The position numbers and the translations under genes were made by a program. Below the pieces are notes generated by a model. The model had not been told where the DNA came from and made no database searches. It was given only the letters and a program-made list of their open reading frames with translations. From NCBI GenBank assembly GCA_947381905.1, contig CANCXL010000017.1:1-37911 (forward strand): a stretch of 37,911 bases of DNA, given 5' to 3'. The stretch is from an uncultured Clostridiaceae bacterium (GTDB taxonomy: Bacteria; Bacillota; Clostridia; TANB77; CAG-465). This document shows, piece by piece, positions 1 through 9,650 of the stretch (positions within the stretch are counted from its first letter, which is position 1; each line of letters opens with the position of its first letter).

Positions 1-585
1 ATCTGACTTTATGTAACACTTGTTTTTTATTTCACTTATATCTATATTTCCACAACTACATTTTATAGTTGCCTCATTTACTTTTCCTATTTTTATATCT
101 CCTGCACTAGAATCTATATCTATAGTTGCATTTTCTAAATTTTCAATTTCACAATTTCCAAAATTATTATCTATTTTTAACTTGCCTAAATAATTTGAAG
201 GTACATAAATTATAATATCATTTTTAGTTTGCCCAAAACTAATAAAGTTAAATCTTTTATGAGTAAAGTCTACATTTAATTCTCCTTCATTTACATTAAC
301 TTGTGCATCTTTCTCATCATCCCCATATAAAACAACTTGAATATAGTCATTTGAAGTTTCTTTTACAATAATATCTCCTGCATCCTGCTTAACTTTTATA
401 TTTTGTATATCTTCTATTTCAAACTTTTTATCATAAATTATATTTGTAGATTTAGAATTAATACAAAATCTTATACCTTGAAATTTCATATTTCCTGTTA
501 AAGCCATAACTAAAAAAACTATAAGAAAGATAACTACAATAGAAAGTAATATTATTGATGTAATAATTAATCCGTTATTCTTCAT
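1..585 (-). CDS. DUF4097-like membrane protein, 3' end cut by window
   Basis: The frame opens at ATG 585 and runs off the window edge after 195 codons, so the C-terminus is missing. The start follows AGGAG at 596-600 with good spacing. The protein begins with a short basic tail and one hydrophobic segment (about residues 6-28), followed by an extracytoplasmic part with repeating beta-strand phrases such as GDIIVKE, GELNVDF and GDIKIGK. This is the look of the DUF4097 / adhesin-like beta-helix family. It overlaps the end of the XRE regulator gene by 11 bp, so the two are translationally coupled. DUF4097 proteins are often paired with a small regulator and linked to envelope stress. Exact role unknown; family call fairly secure, function inferred. 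Confidence 0.7.
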   Translation of the reverse strand, partial: MKNNGLIITSIILLSIVVIFLIVFLVMALTGNMKFQGIRFCINSKSTNIIYDKKFEIEDIQNIKVKQDAGDIIVKETSNDYIQVVLYGDDEKDAQVNVNEGELNVDFTHKRFNFISFGQTKNDIIIYVPSNYLGKLKIDNNFGNCEIENLENATIDIDSSAGDIKIGKVNEATIKCSCGNIDISEIKNKCYIKSD

Positions 586-1276
586 CGCTTTCACTCTCCT
601 TTAACATAAATATTAATCTAACAATTTGATTAATCATACCAATAATTATAAATATAATCCATGTTATATGCCAAGCCATTGTTATAAAACTCACTAAAAA
701 GTATATTGCTACTCCAATTATTCCTACAATATCATCTATTTGTTTTAATATTTTATCTTGCTTAATCTCCTTTTTAGTCTTATCAAATTTTGGAACAGAC
801 ATATAATGTTTTACAATTCTTGCTACCCCAAATCCAACAATTACTAAAAATGTGCATCCAACAATAACTGGATTCCACATCATTACACTAGTTCCAATGC
901 TTGCAAAAGCTATTGCAATAATAAATATTAAAATAGAACTACTAATTATTTGAGCAGACTTTTGTTTTATTTGATTTTTAGACATATTTCCATAATCATC
1001 TTTTTCTTTAAAAAATAAGTGCTCTTTTGCCTCGTTAGAATTTATATCATTTTCACTTTTTTCTTCTTCTAATTCTTGTTCATTTCCTTTTATCAAATCA
1101 TTTGGTGATATTTCATAAAGCTCACATAATGGTAGTATTTTATCAAAATCTGGTGTGCTTTGATTTGTCTCCCACTTTGAAACAGATTGTCTTGTCACAT
1201 TTAATTTTTCTGCCACCTCTTCTTGAGTCAAATTTTTATTTTTTCTTAATTCATATAATTTTTCTCCTAAATCCAT
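575..1276 (-). CDS. XRE-family regulator with C-terminal membrane domain
   Basis: A 233-residue protein. Residues 1-60 are an XRE/Cro helix-turn-helix (LTQEEVAEKLNVTRQSVSKWE), then an acidic linker (EQELEEEKSEND), then about four hydrophobic helices in residues 105-225. An upstream in-frame ATG at 1312 would add 12 residues, but ATG 1276 is preceded by AAGGAAGG at good distance, so I chose it. The next gene (DUF4097-like) overlaps its last 11 bases, giving a regulator plus membrane effector pair. Such fusions in Firmicutes probably sense a membrane or envelope signal and control their own operon; that role is inferred. Architecture confidence is high, ligand unknown. Confidence 0.85.
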   Translation of the reverse strand: MDLGEKLYELRKNKNLTQEEVAEKLNVTRQSVSKWETNQSTPDFDKILPLCELYEISPNDLIKGNEQELEEEKSENDINSNEAKEHLFFKEKDDYGNMSKNQIKQKSAQIISSSILIFIIAIAFASIGTSVMMWNPVIVGCTFLVIVGFGVARIVKHYMSVPKFDKTKKEIKQDKILKQIDDIVGIIGVAIYFLVSFITMAWHITWIIFIIIGMINQIVRLIFMLKESESDEE

Positions 1277-1300
1277 ATTTTCCTTCCTTTCTATATTAAA

Positions 1301-1357
1301 ATTATACATCATTTTTTAAGTTGCATTCTATCAATCCAAGTTGGAATTTTAGCAACT
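1301..1357 (-). promoter_or_regulatory. Promoter/leader of the XRE-DUF4097 operon with nested dyads
   Basis: A TATAAT -10 box lies at 1301-1306 (minus strand). No convincing -35 is visible. Upstream are nested inverted repeats: an 11-bp dyad TCCAAGTTGGA at 1335-1345 inside outer arms AGTTGC (1319-1324) and GCAACT (1352-1357). The placement around the promoter would suit an autoregulatory XRE operator. The operator assignment is inference. Confidence 0.35.
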
Positions 1358-1437
1358 GATGTTAACATTTGGCTATTTTTAAGTGTTTTATATATAATTT
1401 TTCTATCTATATTCCTTGCATATAAATAATATCATAA

Positions 1438-1467
1438 AAGGAAGTAATTTTTAATAATTACTTCCTT
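1438..1467 (-). terminator. Intrinsic terminator after the nitroreductase
   Basis: A 12-bp perfect stem (arms 1438-1449 and 1456-1467, 6-nt loop) followed on the minus strand by CTTTTAT. It lies 58 bp downstream of the nitroreductase stop. Confidence 0.75.
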
Positions 1468-1524
1468 AATAAGATTTAATTAAGATATTTATTTCTTATT
1501 ACGCTTAAAAATCCAAGTATAACT

Positions 1525-2043
1525 CTAAATATATTTCACCATATCTTCCATTTTATTTCTAGTATAATGTAATTCTTTATTTGGTATAGATTCATCTGTC
1601 ATATACCCTATTGGCATTAAAAATATTGGCTTTATATTTTCTGGCAGCTCTAATACCTCTTTTACATCATTACTATTAAACGCTCTAACCCAACAAGATC
1701 CTATTCCTAAATTCCACGCTTCAAGCATCATTTGTGTTCCTACTATACTTACATCCATTTCTGCAGAATCGTATCCTTCCTCACGTTTGTTTTTCCATGA
1801 TTTTGTCATATCTGCACATGAAAGTAAAATCACTGGTGCATCAAATGTCATTCTACAAATAGATTTTAACTTTTCTTTAGCCTCTTTACTTTTTATAACA
1901 AATATTCTTTGCGGCTGAAAATTGCAAGCTGTTGGAGCAATTCTTCCAGCTTCTAATATCTTATTTAAATCACTTTGTAATATTTCTTGCTCACTAAATT
2001 TCCTTACTGAATATCTTTCATTTATAACCTTTTCTAGTTCCAT
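1525..2043 (-). CDS. Nitroreductase-family FMN protein
   Basis: A 172-residue protein of the nitroreductase fold, which binds FMN and reduces substrates with NAD(P)H as a cytoplasmic dimer. Visible hallmarks: the N-terminal RYSVRKFSEQE phosphate/FMN-binding motif, APTACNFQPQ near residue 38, and IGSCWVRAF at about residue 117. The start is ATG 2043 because AAAGGAGG sits just upstream; a longer frame from 2088 has no such site. It lies 13 bp after the Asp-box membrane protein and is probably co-transcribed with it. Substrate cannot be told; small members of this family act on nitro-compounds, quinones or flavins. Family assignment is secure. Confidence 0.9.
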   Translation of the reverse strand: MELEKVINERYSVRKFSEQEILQSDLNKILEAGRIAPTACNFQPQRIFVIKSKEAKEKLKSICRMTFDAPVILLSCADMTKSWKNKREEGYDSAEMDVSIVGTQMMLEAWNLGIGSCWVRAFNSNDVKEVLELPENIKPIFLMPIGYMTDESIPNKELHYTRNKMEDMVKYI

Positions 2044-2056
2044 AATAATTCCTCCT

Positions 2057-3145
2057 TTAAGTATCACTAAGCTCAAAAGCAATACCATTTATAGAATAAA
2101 GAGTATATTCTCTTTCATCATTTCCAAAATATACGTTTAATTTTATTATATATTGACCATTCTCAAAAATTGGTAAATTTACTACTTCAAATTCCTTATC
2201 TCCAATCTCTGTATCTGTTATATCAAATTTTACCCTATTAAAGCTCTTTCCACCATCATCAGTAAATTTAAATTCAAAATTTCTCATTGAGTCTCCTTGA
2301 AGCCCGCTATCTAAATAATATCCAAAATTTTCGTTATAAAATTTAAATTTTGTGCCGTAATGGAGATCAATTGCTCCATCTCCTTTATCAAGCATTGATG
2401 TCCATGTATTTTCATCGTCTTTAGACTTCATTATTTGTACAATATGCTTTCCACTCCAGTCACCTTTACATACTACTGCAACTACTGTGTCATCAAACTT
2501 TTCCTTATATAATATCTCATCACCTTCAGTAATCTCTGCCTTAATTGGTATTTTTACACTGTTTTCTGTATTATATGGATTCGTTTGATTATTATAATTA
2601 TTTTCCCTATTATTTTTCTTTTCTTCTTCATACCTCTTTTGACTTTCAATATAGTCTTTATCATATTTATCATATAGCCCTTTATAATGCTCACTATCAT
2701 ATTTATAACTACAAAATAATGGTCCATAATAGTCATGAATTTGAACATCTGTAGACATCCAAACAGACTTTACATATACTACCTTTTTCCCATTATCAAA
2801 ATCCACTACATGTTCATTTATGTTAAAATTGCTTATACTAAACAAAAGTGCACCAAAAAGCAATGTGTATTTCCAGAAAACACAACATATTCCAATAATA
2901 ATCCAAAATATAATTAGTACTCTATTTAGAATGCTTCTTGATTTTTTATTACTTTTGTAACATATTATTATAGATAAAAATATCCAAATAAAAATTACAA
3001 CTGTAATAACCATTGAAAACCAATTTCTAAAGCTTATGTTAAAAATATTTAAAATTTTCTCACTTATGCCAAACGTTAGTATTGTTATTATAATTAAAAT
3101 AAAGTTTAATTGAATTTTGGTTAATTTTTTCAAAAATTCTTTCAT
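2057..3145 (-). CDS. Membrane protein with extracytoplasmic Asp-box-like domain
   Basis: A 362-residue protein with three hydrophobic segments (about residues 11-30, 42-62 and 72-102), then a soluble part of roughly 250 residues. The linker around 165-185 is Asn/Tyr/Glu-rich (KRYEEEKKNNRENN). The C-terminal half has two sialidase-type Asp-box phrases, SKDDENTW and TDDGGKSF, typical of beta-propeller strands, though the domain is too short for a whole propeller. ATG 3145 is preferred over a start at 3199 because GGAG lies 8 nt upstream; a TATAAT-like -10 lies further up. The nitroreductase follows 13 bp later. I do not recognise a named family. Confidence 0.75.
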   Translation of the reverse strand: MKEFLKKLTKIQLNFILIIITILTFGISEKILNIFNISFRNWFSMVITVVIFIWIFLSIIICYKSNKKSRSILNRVLIIFWIIIGICCVFWKYTLLFGALLFSISNFNINEHVVDFDNGKKVVYVKSVWMSTDVQIHDYYGPLFCSYKYDSEHYKGLYDKYDKDYIESQKRYEEEKKNNRENNYNNQTNPYNTENSVKIPIKAEITEGDEILYKEKFDDTVVAVVCKGDWSGKHIVQIMKSKDDENTWTSMLDKGDGAIDLHYGTKFKFYNENFGYYLDSGLQGDSMRNFEFKFTDDGGKSFNRVKFDITDTEIGDKEFEVVNLPIFENGQYIIKLNVYFGNDEREYTLYSINGIAFELSDT

Positions 3146-3209
3146 GATATTTTCTCCAATATAATAACTATTATACACTATATGTAAATGTAGTTCCATA
3201 TTACCAGAT

Positions 3210-3244
3210 AAAAATCACTTAAAGCATAGCCCTAAGTGATTTTT
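3210..3244 (-). terminator. Intrinsic terminator of the SpaA-type adhesin gene
   Basis: A perfect 12-bp stem (arms 3210-3221 and 3233-3244, 11-nt loop) with its own run of T on the minus strand, 30 bp after the adhesin stop. Confidence 0.8.
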
Positions 3245-3274
3245 TATTTATATATTACCTTTTAGTTTTTATAA

Positions 3275-6200
3275 CTAATTCTCTTGTTCTCTTCTATTTC
3301 TAACTGCTACTAAAAGAATTCCTGCAATTGATACGATTGCTGCTGTAAAGAATATTGTAAGTGCAATATCTCCTGTATTTAGTACTCGATCATTAGTTAT
3401 ATCTAGTACTGTTTCTTCTGTATTTATTTCTATCTCATGTGGTGTTGTATCTATTACATAATCTCCTGGTGCTTCAAGTTCTGTGTATGTATATCTTCCA
3501 TATGGTATATCTTCAAAAATAAATTCACCATTTTCATCTGTTACACCTTCTACAACATAATCTGTCTCTAAACTTTTTAATTCAAATTTACAATTTGGTA
3601 TTGCGTCCCCAGTTAAGAAATCTCTTTTCTTAAGTACTACTTTAGATGATTTTCTACGGTTTGCAACCTCCATTTTTTCTGTAATCCAGTTTCCATCTTC
3701 ATCGTATTGCGCTGTAAATCTATGAGGTTCTGTATTTATATTGTATATATCTGGTGCTTGAATTTCTACATATTCATATTCAACGCCATTTTTTAATAAA
3801 TCTGTTGCAATATATGCATCACCGTTTTCATCTGTTACTGAACTTAAAATTATATTTCCAGATAAATCTCTAATTTCAAATACACATTTAGGAACTGGCT
3901 CCCCTGTTAGAGCATCTTTTTTAGTTATTATGTTTTTTACATTTGAATCTTCAAGTATTCCTTGATAAGTATTTGTATCTATGTTTTGCTCATTTAGTTC
4001 AACTTTTACTACTTCTTCTGATAGCTTATATCCAAGAGGTGCTTCTACCTCTTTAAAATAATATGTTCCAAGAGGGATACCATGAAGTGTTACCATACCA
4101 TTTTCATTTGTAATAAGTTCAGTTTCAATATATTCACCATCTAAATTTCTATAATATAGTGGTTTTGAGCATTCGGCATCTGTATATACTTTATATTTAG
4201 CTCCTGCAATATATACTACTTTATTTTCTTCTAAATAGTTAATTATTTCCTCTTCTTTTAAAGTTTGTAGTTTTTCAATTATTCCCTTTACTTGTTCATC
4301 AAGATTTTCTCGACTTATTTCTTTACCATTTAAAACAACCTTATTGTTAGTTGAGGATGATAATTTAATTAATGTAAGCATTGCTCTATCATAATCATTT
4401 ACAAAATCTTCTGTATCAAATGTAATGTCTACATCTGTTGTATTTGTATTATCTAATGTGATTTCTTTAATATCTGTATTAATTTTATATGGAGATGTTG
4501 TTTCAAGCTCTTTTACATAGTAATTACCTGATGGATAATCCATATTTGATGTATCAAGTTCTACTCCTTCTTGAACTTCAACTAAATCTATAAGATTATC
4601 CTTATCTATTATTTTATCTCCATTTGAATTTACAAATTCTTGATTTGCGTATATTCCAAATAATGATTTCTTTACTATTTGTGGTTCAGATAAAAATTCT
4701 AAATCCACAAAAGATTTTTTAACTTTTATCTTTAATTTTTGTCTAACGTTATTTAAATCCTTTGCTAGACTTTTAACTCTTACTAGTTCATCTGAATTTT
4801 CTAATATAACATTATCAATATTTGTATCAGTAATATATCCTTTTGGAGTTACAGACTCCTCTATTCTATATTCCCCTAAATATAGATCTTTAGTAGAAGC
4901 TGTACCATCATCTTGTGTAGTTATTGTATCTACTAATGTACCTGCTGTTAAATATGTATAGTTTCCATCAGGAGACTTAATATCATTTACTGCATATATT
5001 TTATATTCTACTCCTTTAAGTCCACCTTCTGTATATTTAGGGATTTTTTTATCACCATAATCTGTCTTTTCTGTATCTGCGCTTGTTAATAGTTCTCCTT
5101 TTTTAGATATTTCTATTTTTCCTTTTAATGGCTCGTTTGGCATATCTACTATATAATATAAATCTCTTTCGGTTCCCGTAGCATTATCTTCTACACCCAT
5201 TGCAGCTTTATCTATTAGTACATATTTACCACCTTTATCTTTATTACCAATATCTGCATCATTTTCTGGTAGACGCCATTGCTCATGTCTATAATATCCT
5301 GCTGGTGCTTGAGTCTCATATATTATATATTCTCCAGCATCTAGCTTATTTGGTAGGCTTACAAGTCCGTTAGCATCTGACTCAAACTCATCTGTTACAC
5401 CTTTTCCCATATCTTGAGAAACCCATTCATTTCTTTTTACATCCCATACTTTAAATTTTGCCCCTGCAAGTTTTACATTCTCATTTGTATCTGCATCAGT
5501 TTTTTGAACTTGTAAATACATAGTTACTTGTTTTTCTTCTACAATTCTATACTCTCTTTGATCTTGCTTTGTTATAACAACTGGTTCTGGTTTAGAGAAG
5601 AAATGAGTATGTGCTCCACTATTACTTCCTCTTATCTCAGTTATAGTATAATTTCCAAAAGGTATAGTATATGGATAGTACTTTTCTCTTGATTTTTCTT
5701 CTACAAAATCTGCATATCCATTTTTATCTATTGTCACATCATAGTATGTATTTTCATCACTATCTAATGTTAATCTAAGAACTGCTCCAACCGCTGGATC
5801 TTCTGGTGTTCCCTGACTATTGTAATCAAATTTAACTACTTCAATTCTACCACGTTTTACTCTTTCTTTAGATTCGTTTGTAGACTCAATTAATTCTACC
5901 GTCTGAGCTCTTCTGTCTTCTGAAAATACATATACTGTATCATCTATTAAATATCCTTTTGGAGCTTTAGTTTCTTTAACATAGTATGTACCAGTTCTTA
6001 AAGTACCAGTTTTGGCACATAAATAACCTTGCTCATCTTTTTGATCTACAGTAATGACAACAATTGGATTTGTTAATGCCTCATCTCTATATACAGTGTA
6101 TTCTGCTCCTTTAAGTTCTGCATCACCTTGAACATAGTCTGCTGCATCCGCATCAGTTCTATCTTCATCTGTTTTTCTCATTTTAATGCTCATTTTTTTT

Positions 6201-7783
6201 GATTTATCTACCTTAGTAAATTCATATGTTTTACCATTTTCAGTAATTGATACATCAAAATTTTCTAGCTTTAAAGCTTCATCTGGAACAATAGACTCTT
6301 CTATTTCATATGTACCATATGGTACATTTTCTATTCTACATATTCCATCTTCTCCAGTCACATTAGAATAATATACTTGAGAAGGATCTGATTTTAATGT
6401 TGCCTTAAACTGTGAGCCAACTAAATTTATTTCCCTATCATAATCTGTGCCATCAAGTCTTTTTAGTATTTCTATATTACCTTTTATAACATTTTCTGTT
6501 ACTGGTTGTGTAGGATATAAATTTGACGCAGATAAAGTAACACTGTATGTGTCATTAGATAATAAATATCCAACTGGAGCCTTTATTTCCCTAATTGTAT
6601 ATGCTCCAAGAAGTAAAAACTTAGTTGTACCTGTTCCATCATCTCCTATTGTAACCTCATCTACTTTATTTCCGTTTGAATCATATATACCATAAATAGC
6701 ACCAGCAAATTTTGCATCACCTTGTGCAGTTCCTGTTTCACTATCTCTTTTTTGTAATGTTATTTTCCCACCAACAACTTCTAATCCTAAAACATTCATA
6801 GTATCTGATGGTGTGGATTTAATTCCACCTGGACTTAACAACTCTTGAATTCTTACACCATTGTGTAATCTTTCACTATTATATATAAGTTCAACAGCTC
6901 CATCATTTGGCACACTGCTTCCTGCATATTTAACTCTTACGTTTCCATTCCATACTGATGCCCAATTTGGAGATACAGTTACTACAATGTTATTTCCATC
7001 TTTTGTCATAGTAACCCCATCAGGAGTTAAACTGTTATCTACAATCCATCCAGAATCTTGGAAATTTCCATTATTATCTGTAAGTACAAGAGTCTGACCT
7101 GGATTTACTCTATAATATCCATCACTTATCTTTTCTCCACCACTTATTGTACTAAAGTTTATTGGATAATCACTAGCATTTTTAGGCTGATTTGCAGCAA
7201 CAAATTCTTCTAATGCTTGATACTGAGCCTTTACATACACTTCTGTATTCCAAAAACCTTTATTTGCAATTATATTTGAAATGTCATCCCAGTCTACATA
7301 GCCACTTCCCCCACCTTTAGTGGCATTTAAGGTTTCTTTCCATACAAACATTTGAACAGCAGCTCTATGAGCATAGAAGTTCTGAGCAGTAGTTCCATGA
7401 ACTACAGATCTAAACCAATATCCAGCAAGACGTATATTATTTTTTTGTGTTTCTCCTATTGAATTCCAATATTCAGAAGAATCATTTTCATTATACGTTT
7501 GACCATCATCTGTCCATATTCCGTGTTGAATACAAAAAACTATTTTAATTTCTCCTGTATTCTTATTTGTTAACTGGAACATCATAATTCCCCCATGTTC
7601 AGCAAGGCTTGTTGTTGCCCAGTCATTTACTTTTTGACCATTTCCCCCAACCCAGGAAAATGGTACAGCTACCTTTCTTGGAAAGCTAAGTCTCCAATCT
7701 TCGGCAGCTTTAACAGAGTTCTTACTAAATATTGTAAAACACAATACAAAAGCAAAAACTAAAAAACATTTTAACTTTTTCAT
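3275..7783 (-). CDS. Large SpaA-type surface adhesin with N-terminal thioester domain
   Basis: A 1,502-residue secreted wall or membrane protein. Residues 1-27 are a signal peptide (MKKLKCFLVFAFVLCF ... KAA). Next comes a TQXA-type thioester domain: Cys84 in FCIQHG and Gln144 in the motif VQMFVW match the Cys and Gln that form an internal thioester able to bond host amines. From about residue 339 there are ten SpaA/prealbumin-like domains, each opening with a phrase like KITLQKRD and closing with E-x-x-AP-x-GY (for example EIKAPVGYL, ETQAPAGYY), where Lys and Glu usually form isopeptide bonds. The C-terminus is VLNTGD, a hydrophobic helix and RNRRE: a sorting signal lacking the Pro of LPxTG. 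ATG 7783 was chosen because GAGGTG is 7 nt upstream; an ATG 6 nt earlier is too close. No sortase gene is nearby. Confidence 0.92.
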   Translation of the reverse strand: MKKLKCFLVFAFVLCFTIFSKNSVKAAEDWRLSFPRKVAVPFSWVGGNGQKVNDWATTSLAEHGGIMMFQLTNKNTGEIKIVFCIQHGIWTDDGQTYNENDSSEYWNSIGETQKNNIRLAGYWFRSVVHGTTAQNFYAHRAAVQMFVWKETLNATKGGGSGYVDWDDISNIIANKGFWNTEVYVKAQYQALEEFVAANQPKNASDYPINFSTISGGEKISDGYYRVNPGQTLVLTDNNGNFQDSGWIVDNSLTPDGVTMTKDGNNIVVTVSPNWASVWNGNVRVKYAGSSVPNDGAVELIYNSERLHNGVRIQELLSPGGIKSTPSDTMNVLGLEVVGGKITLQKRDSETGTAQGDAKFAGAIYGIYDSNGNKVDEVTIGDDGTGTTKFLLLGAYTIREIKAPVGYLLSNDTYSVTLSASNLYPTQPVTENVIKGNIEILKRLDGTDYDREINLVGSQFKATLKSDPSQVYYSNVTGEDGICRIENVPYGTYEIEESIVPDEALKLENFDVSITENGKTYEFTKVDKSKKMSIKMRKTDEDRTDADAADYVQGDAELKGAEYTVYRDEALTNPIVVITVDQKDEQGYLCAKTGTLRTGTYYVKETKAPKGYLIDDTVYVFSEDRRAQTVELIESTNESKERVKRGRIEVVKFDYNSQGTPEDPAVGAVLRLTLDSDENTYYDVTIDKNGYADFVEEKSREKYYPYTIPFGNYTITEIRGSNSGAHTHFFSKPEPVVITKQDQREYRIVEEKQVTMYLQVQKTDADTNENVKLAGAKFKVWDVKRNEWVSQDMGKGVTDEFESDANGLVSLPNKLDAGEYIIYETQAPAGYYRHEQWRLPENDADIGNKDKGGKYVLIDKAAMGVEDNATGTERDLYYIVDMPNEPLKGKIEISKKGELLTSADTEKTDYGDKKIPKYTEGGLKGVEYKIYAVNDIKSPDGNYTYLTAGTLVDTITTQDDGTASTKDLYLGEYRIEESVTPKGYITDTNIDNVILENSDELVRVKSLAKDLNNVRQKLKIKVKKSFVDLEFLSEPQIVKKSLFGIYANQEFVNSNGDKIIDKDNLIDLVEVQEGVELDTSNMDYPSGNYYVKELETTSPYKINTDIKEITLDNTNTTDVDITFDTEDFVNDYDRAMLTLIKLSSSTNNKVVLNGKEISRENLDEQVKGIIEKLQTLKEEEIINYLEENKVVYIAGAKYKVYTDAECSKPLYYRNLDGEYIETELITNENGMVTLHGIPLGTYYFKEVEAPLGYKLSEEVVKVELNEQNIDTNTYQGILEDSNVKNIITKKDALTGEPVPKCVFEIRDLSGNIILSSVTDENGDAYIATDLLKNGVEYEYVEIQAPDIYNINTEPHRFTAQYDEDGNWITEKMEVANRRKSSKVVLKKRDFLTGDAIPNCKFELKSLETDYVVEGVTDENGEFIFEDIPYGRYTYTELEAPGDYVIDTTPHEIEINTEETVLDITNDRVLNTGDIALTIFFTAAIVSIAGILLVAVRNRREQEN

Positions 7784-7806
7784 AATCATTCACCTCATAA
7801 CTAAAA

Positions 7807-7824
7807 TACATCTAATTTGATGTA
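7807..7824 (-). promoter_or_regulatory. Inverted repeat upstream of the adhesin gene
   Basis: TACATC and GATGTA form perfect 6-bp arms around a 6-bp spacer, 24 bp upstream of the adhesin start, in the expected leader or operator position. No clear -35/-10 pair is visible beside it. Whether it is a protein site or an RNA hairpin cannot be told. Confidence 0.3.
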
Positions 7825-7870
7825 ATAATTTTTAATTATTCGTATATATTTTTTGCTATAAAAGCAAAAA

Positions 7871-7906
7871 AAATACTATAAAATTCAAAAAATTTCATAG
7901 TACTTT
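7871..7906 (-). terminator. Intrinsic terminator of the GNAT gene
   Basis: A stem of about 15 bp (arms 7871-7885 and 7891-7906) that needs G-U pairs only available in minus-strand RNA, followed by an eight-T tract and a second small hairpin (TTTTTGCT/AGCAAAAA, 7849-7870). Confidence 0.65.
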
Positions 7907-7992
7907 TTAACGTGTTATATTAATTAGTGATTTTAATAATATTTATTTTTATTTAAGAAAATATTTAAATTTATTTTATCTAATGTTATTTT

Positions 7993-8415
7993 TTACTTTT
8001 TATATACCATTACTTTTGGAAAACATTTGACATTATACTCTTCACATATCTTACACTCATTTCCAATTAAGTCTTCACTGCTATAATTAAATCCGTTTTC
8101 TAAATAAAATTTATCTGCTTTAGAAATTGTATATATGTCACCATCTAATTCGTCTATGGCTCTTTTTATTAAAAGTGTTCCATATCCTTTATTCCTATAT
8201 TTTTTATCTACTGCTAACGCTTCTATAAAGCTATTATTTTTATATATGGAAAAAGATACTGCACCCACAATTTCTCCATTAACTATTATAGCCAAAGAAT
8301 TAACGTTATTTCCAAAATATCCTTTATTCTCATCAAATTCCAAGTCATTTTCTATATAAAATCCTATAAGCTTATTACTGTCATATTTTATAAATTCTTT
8401 GAATTCACATTCCAT
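7993..8415 (-). CDS. GNAT-family N-acetyltransferase
   Basis: A 140-residue protein with the GNAT core: the strand LAIIVNGEIVGAVSF, then AVDKKYRNKGYGTLLI (about residues 68-84) carrying the R-x-x-G-x-G acetyl-CoA pyrophosphate loop, and DKFYLENGF near residue 108, the usual tyrosine-bearing helix. The C-terminus carries a Cys cluster (ECKICEEYNVKCF). It would transfer an acetyl group to an amine; the acceptor is unknown. The ribosome binding site before ATG 8415 is weak. It stands alone between terminators, so it is probably monocistronic. Confidence 0.85.
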   Translation of the reverse strand: MECEFKEFIKYDSNKLIGFYIENDLEFDENKGYFGNNVNSLAIIVNGEIVGAVSFSIYKNNSFIEALAVDKKYRNKGYGTLLIKRAIDELDGDIYTISKADKFYLENGFNYSSEDLIGNECKICEEYNVKCFPKVMVYKK

Positions 8416-8465
8416 ATTCTCTTGCCCCCAATGCCTATTTTTTTTTACGCTTATATAATAACAGA

Positions 8466-8494
8466 AAAGAAGATAATAAGCAATTATCTTCTCT
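8466..8494 (-). terminator. Intrinsic terminator of the TetR-ABC export operon
   Basis: Hairpin with arms AGAAGATAAT (8468-8477) and ATTATCTTCT (8483-8492), 5-nt loop, then a T-rich stretch on the minus strand; 10 bp after the last permease stop. Confidence 0.7.
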
Positions 8495-8501
8495 TTATAT
8501 C

Positions 8502-9650
8502 TTAGTTCTTCTTTCTTTTTTTACTTGATACAATGTTTGTTATTGTTATAAATAAAATTGAAAACAAAACAATAACTCCCATATTAATTACTATTGGCTT
8601 TAATGTTTCAAAATTAAATTCTTCTAATGTTTTTACCATTTCATTTGTTTTTATATACCAATATGATGGCAATATATGTGCTATCTTTAATACCGAATCA
8701 GGTAATATATCTGCTGGAACAAATGCTCCGCATAAGAAGCTACTTCCTAGTGCAATTACATTTACAATACCATTTATGGCATCTTTATTTCTCATTAAAT
8801 TACCTATCAAAAATGCTATTGTTACTGCACACAATGTAAATATAAATGAATTAATTATATATATAACCCCATGAGCAGTAAACATTATATCTCCTACTAA
8901 TACAAAGCTTAGTAATACATAAAACATCCATAATATAATTGAGAATAATGTATTTGATATTAGCAGCTTCATATTATATTCTTTATAATTTATACTACTT
9001 ACAATTGTTCTTTTACTAATATTTTCATTTTTAAAGCTTGAAAGTATTAGACATATTACATATATGCAACCAGCTAAAATACAATAGTTTGTAAAATTAT
9101 AGTAAAATGATGCTTTATCTAATTTGGCTGTATCAAGTTTTGATGTAATCTCTATGTTAGTTTCTTTAGATAGAGTATCATTTACCTTTTCTATAATATC
9201 ATCTTCTAATGAATATGTATCATTATATATATTTGCAACCTTAATATATCTTTCAAGCATCATCTCTGCAAGACTTGCTTGATAGTCACCTGTACTTTTA
9301 ATTTTTATTTCTGGATTTACACCCTTTAAAAAATCTTCACCATAATTTGCTGGTATATAAATTATATAATTTACATCCCTATAAAATAATGCATCATTTC
9401 TTGCTTCTTCATTGTCTTCTATCTCTATTTTATTAGAATTTTTTTCAATATAATTTATTAAATTATTAGTAATTTTATTATCTTTATCTTCATTTACTAT
9501 TAAAATGTCTGGTTTATCTGCAACAAAACTCATAGAATTATCGCTTGTCTTTATATTAAATCCTCCAAAGAAAATTAAAAATACTGTATATATTATTATT
9601 GGTGCTTTACATTTATTTAATACTTTTAAAAATGTTTTAAATATTGTCAT
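8502..9650 (-). CDS. ABC-2-type exporter permease (second subunit)
   Basis: A 382-residue membrane protein with the ABC-2 layout: one N-terminal helix (about residues 15-30), a 150-residue extracytoplasmic region (DILIVNEDKDN ... LERYIKVANIYN), then five or six helices from about residue 185. The late phrase GSSFLCGAFVPADILPDSVLKIAHILPSYW in two parts (FLCGAFVPADILP and LPSYWYIK) is typical of DrrB/YhgE-like permeases. Its start overlaps the preceding permease by 14 bp. With that permease and the ATPase it would form a heterodimeric exporter. Substrate unknown; the TetR control suggests a drug, toxic lipid or peptide. Confidence 0.88.
   Translation of the reverse strand: MTIFKTFLKVLNKCKAPIIIYTVFLIFFGGFNIKTSDNSMSFVADKPDILIVNEDKDNKITNNLINYIEKNSNKIEIEDNEEARNDALFYRDVNYIIYIPANYGEDFLKGVNPEIKIKSTGDYQASLAEMMLERYIKVANIYNDTYSLEDDIIEKVNDTLSKETNIEITSKLDTAKLDKASFYYNFTNYCILAGCIYVICLILSSFKNENISKRTIVSSINYKEYNMKLLISNTLFSIILWMFYVLLSFVLVGDIMFTAHGVIYIINSFIFTLCAVTIAFLIGNLMRNKDAINGIVNVIALGSSFLCGAFVPADILPDSVLKIAHILPSYWYIKTNEMVKTLEEFNFETLKPIVINMGVIVLFSILFITITNIVSSKKRKKN

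Noticed and set aside
2554-2748. Minus-strand 64-codon frame inside the Asp-box protein gene
   Set aside because: It is out of frame in a low-complexity AT-rich linker of a well-supported gene.
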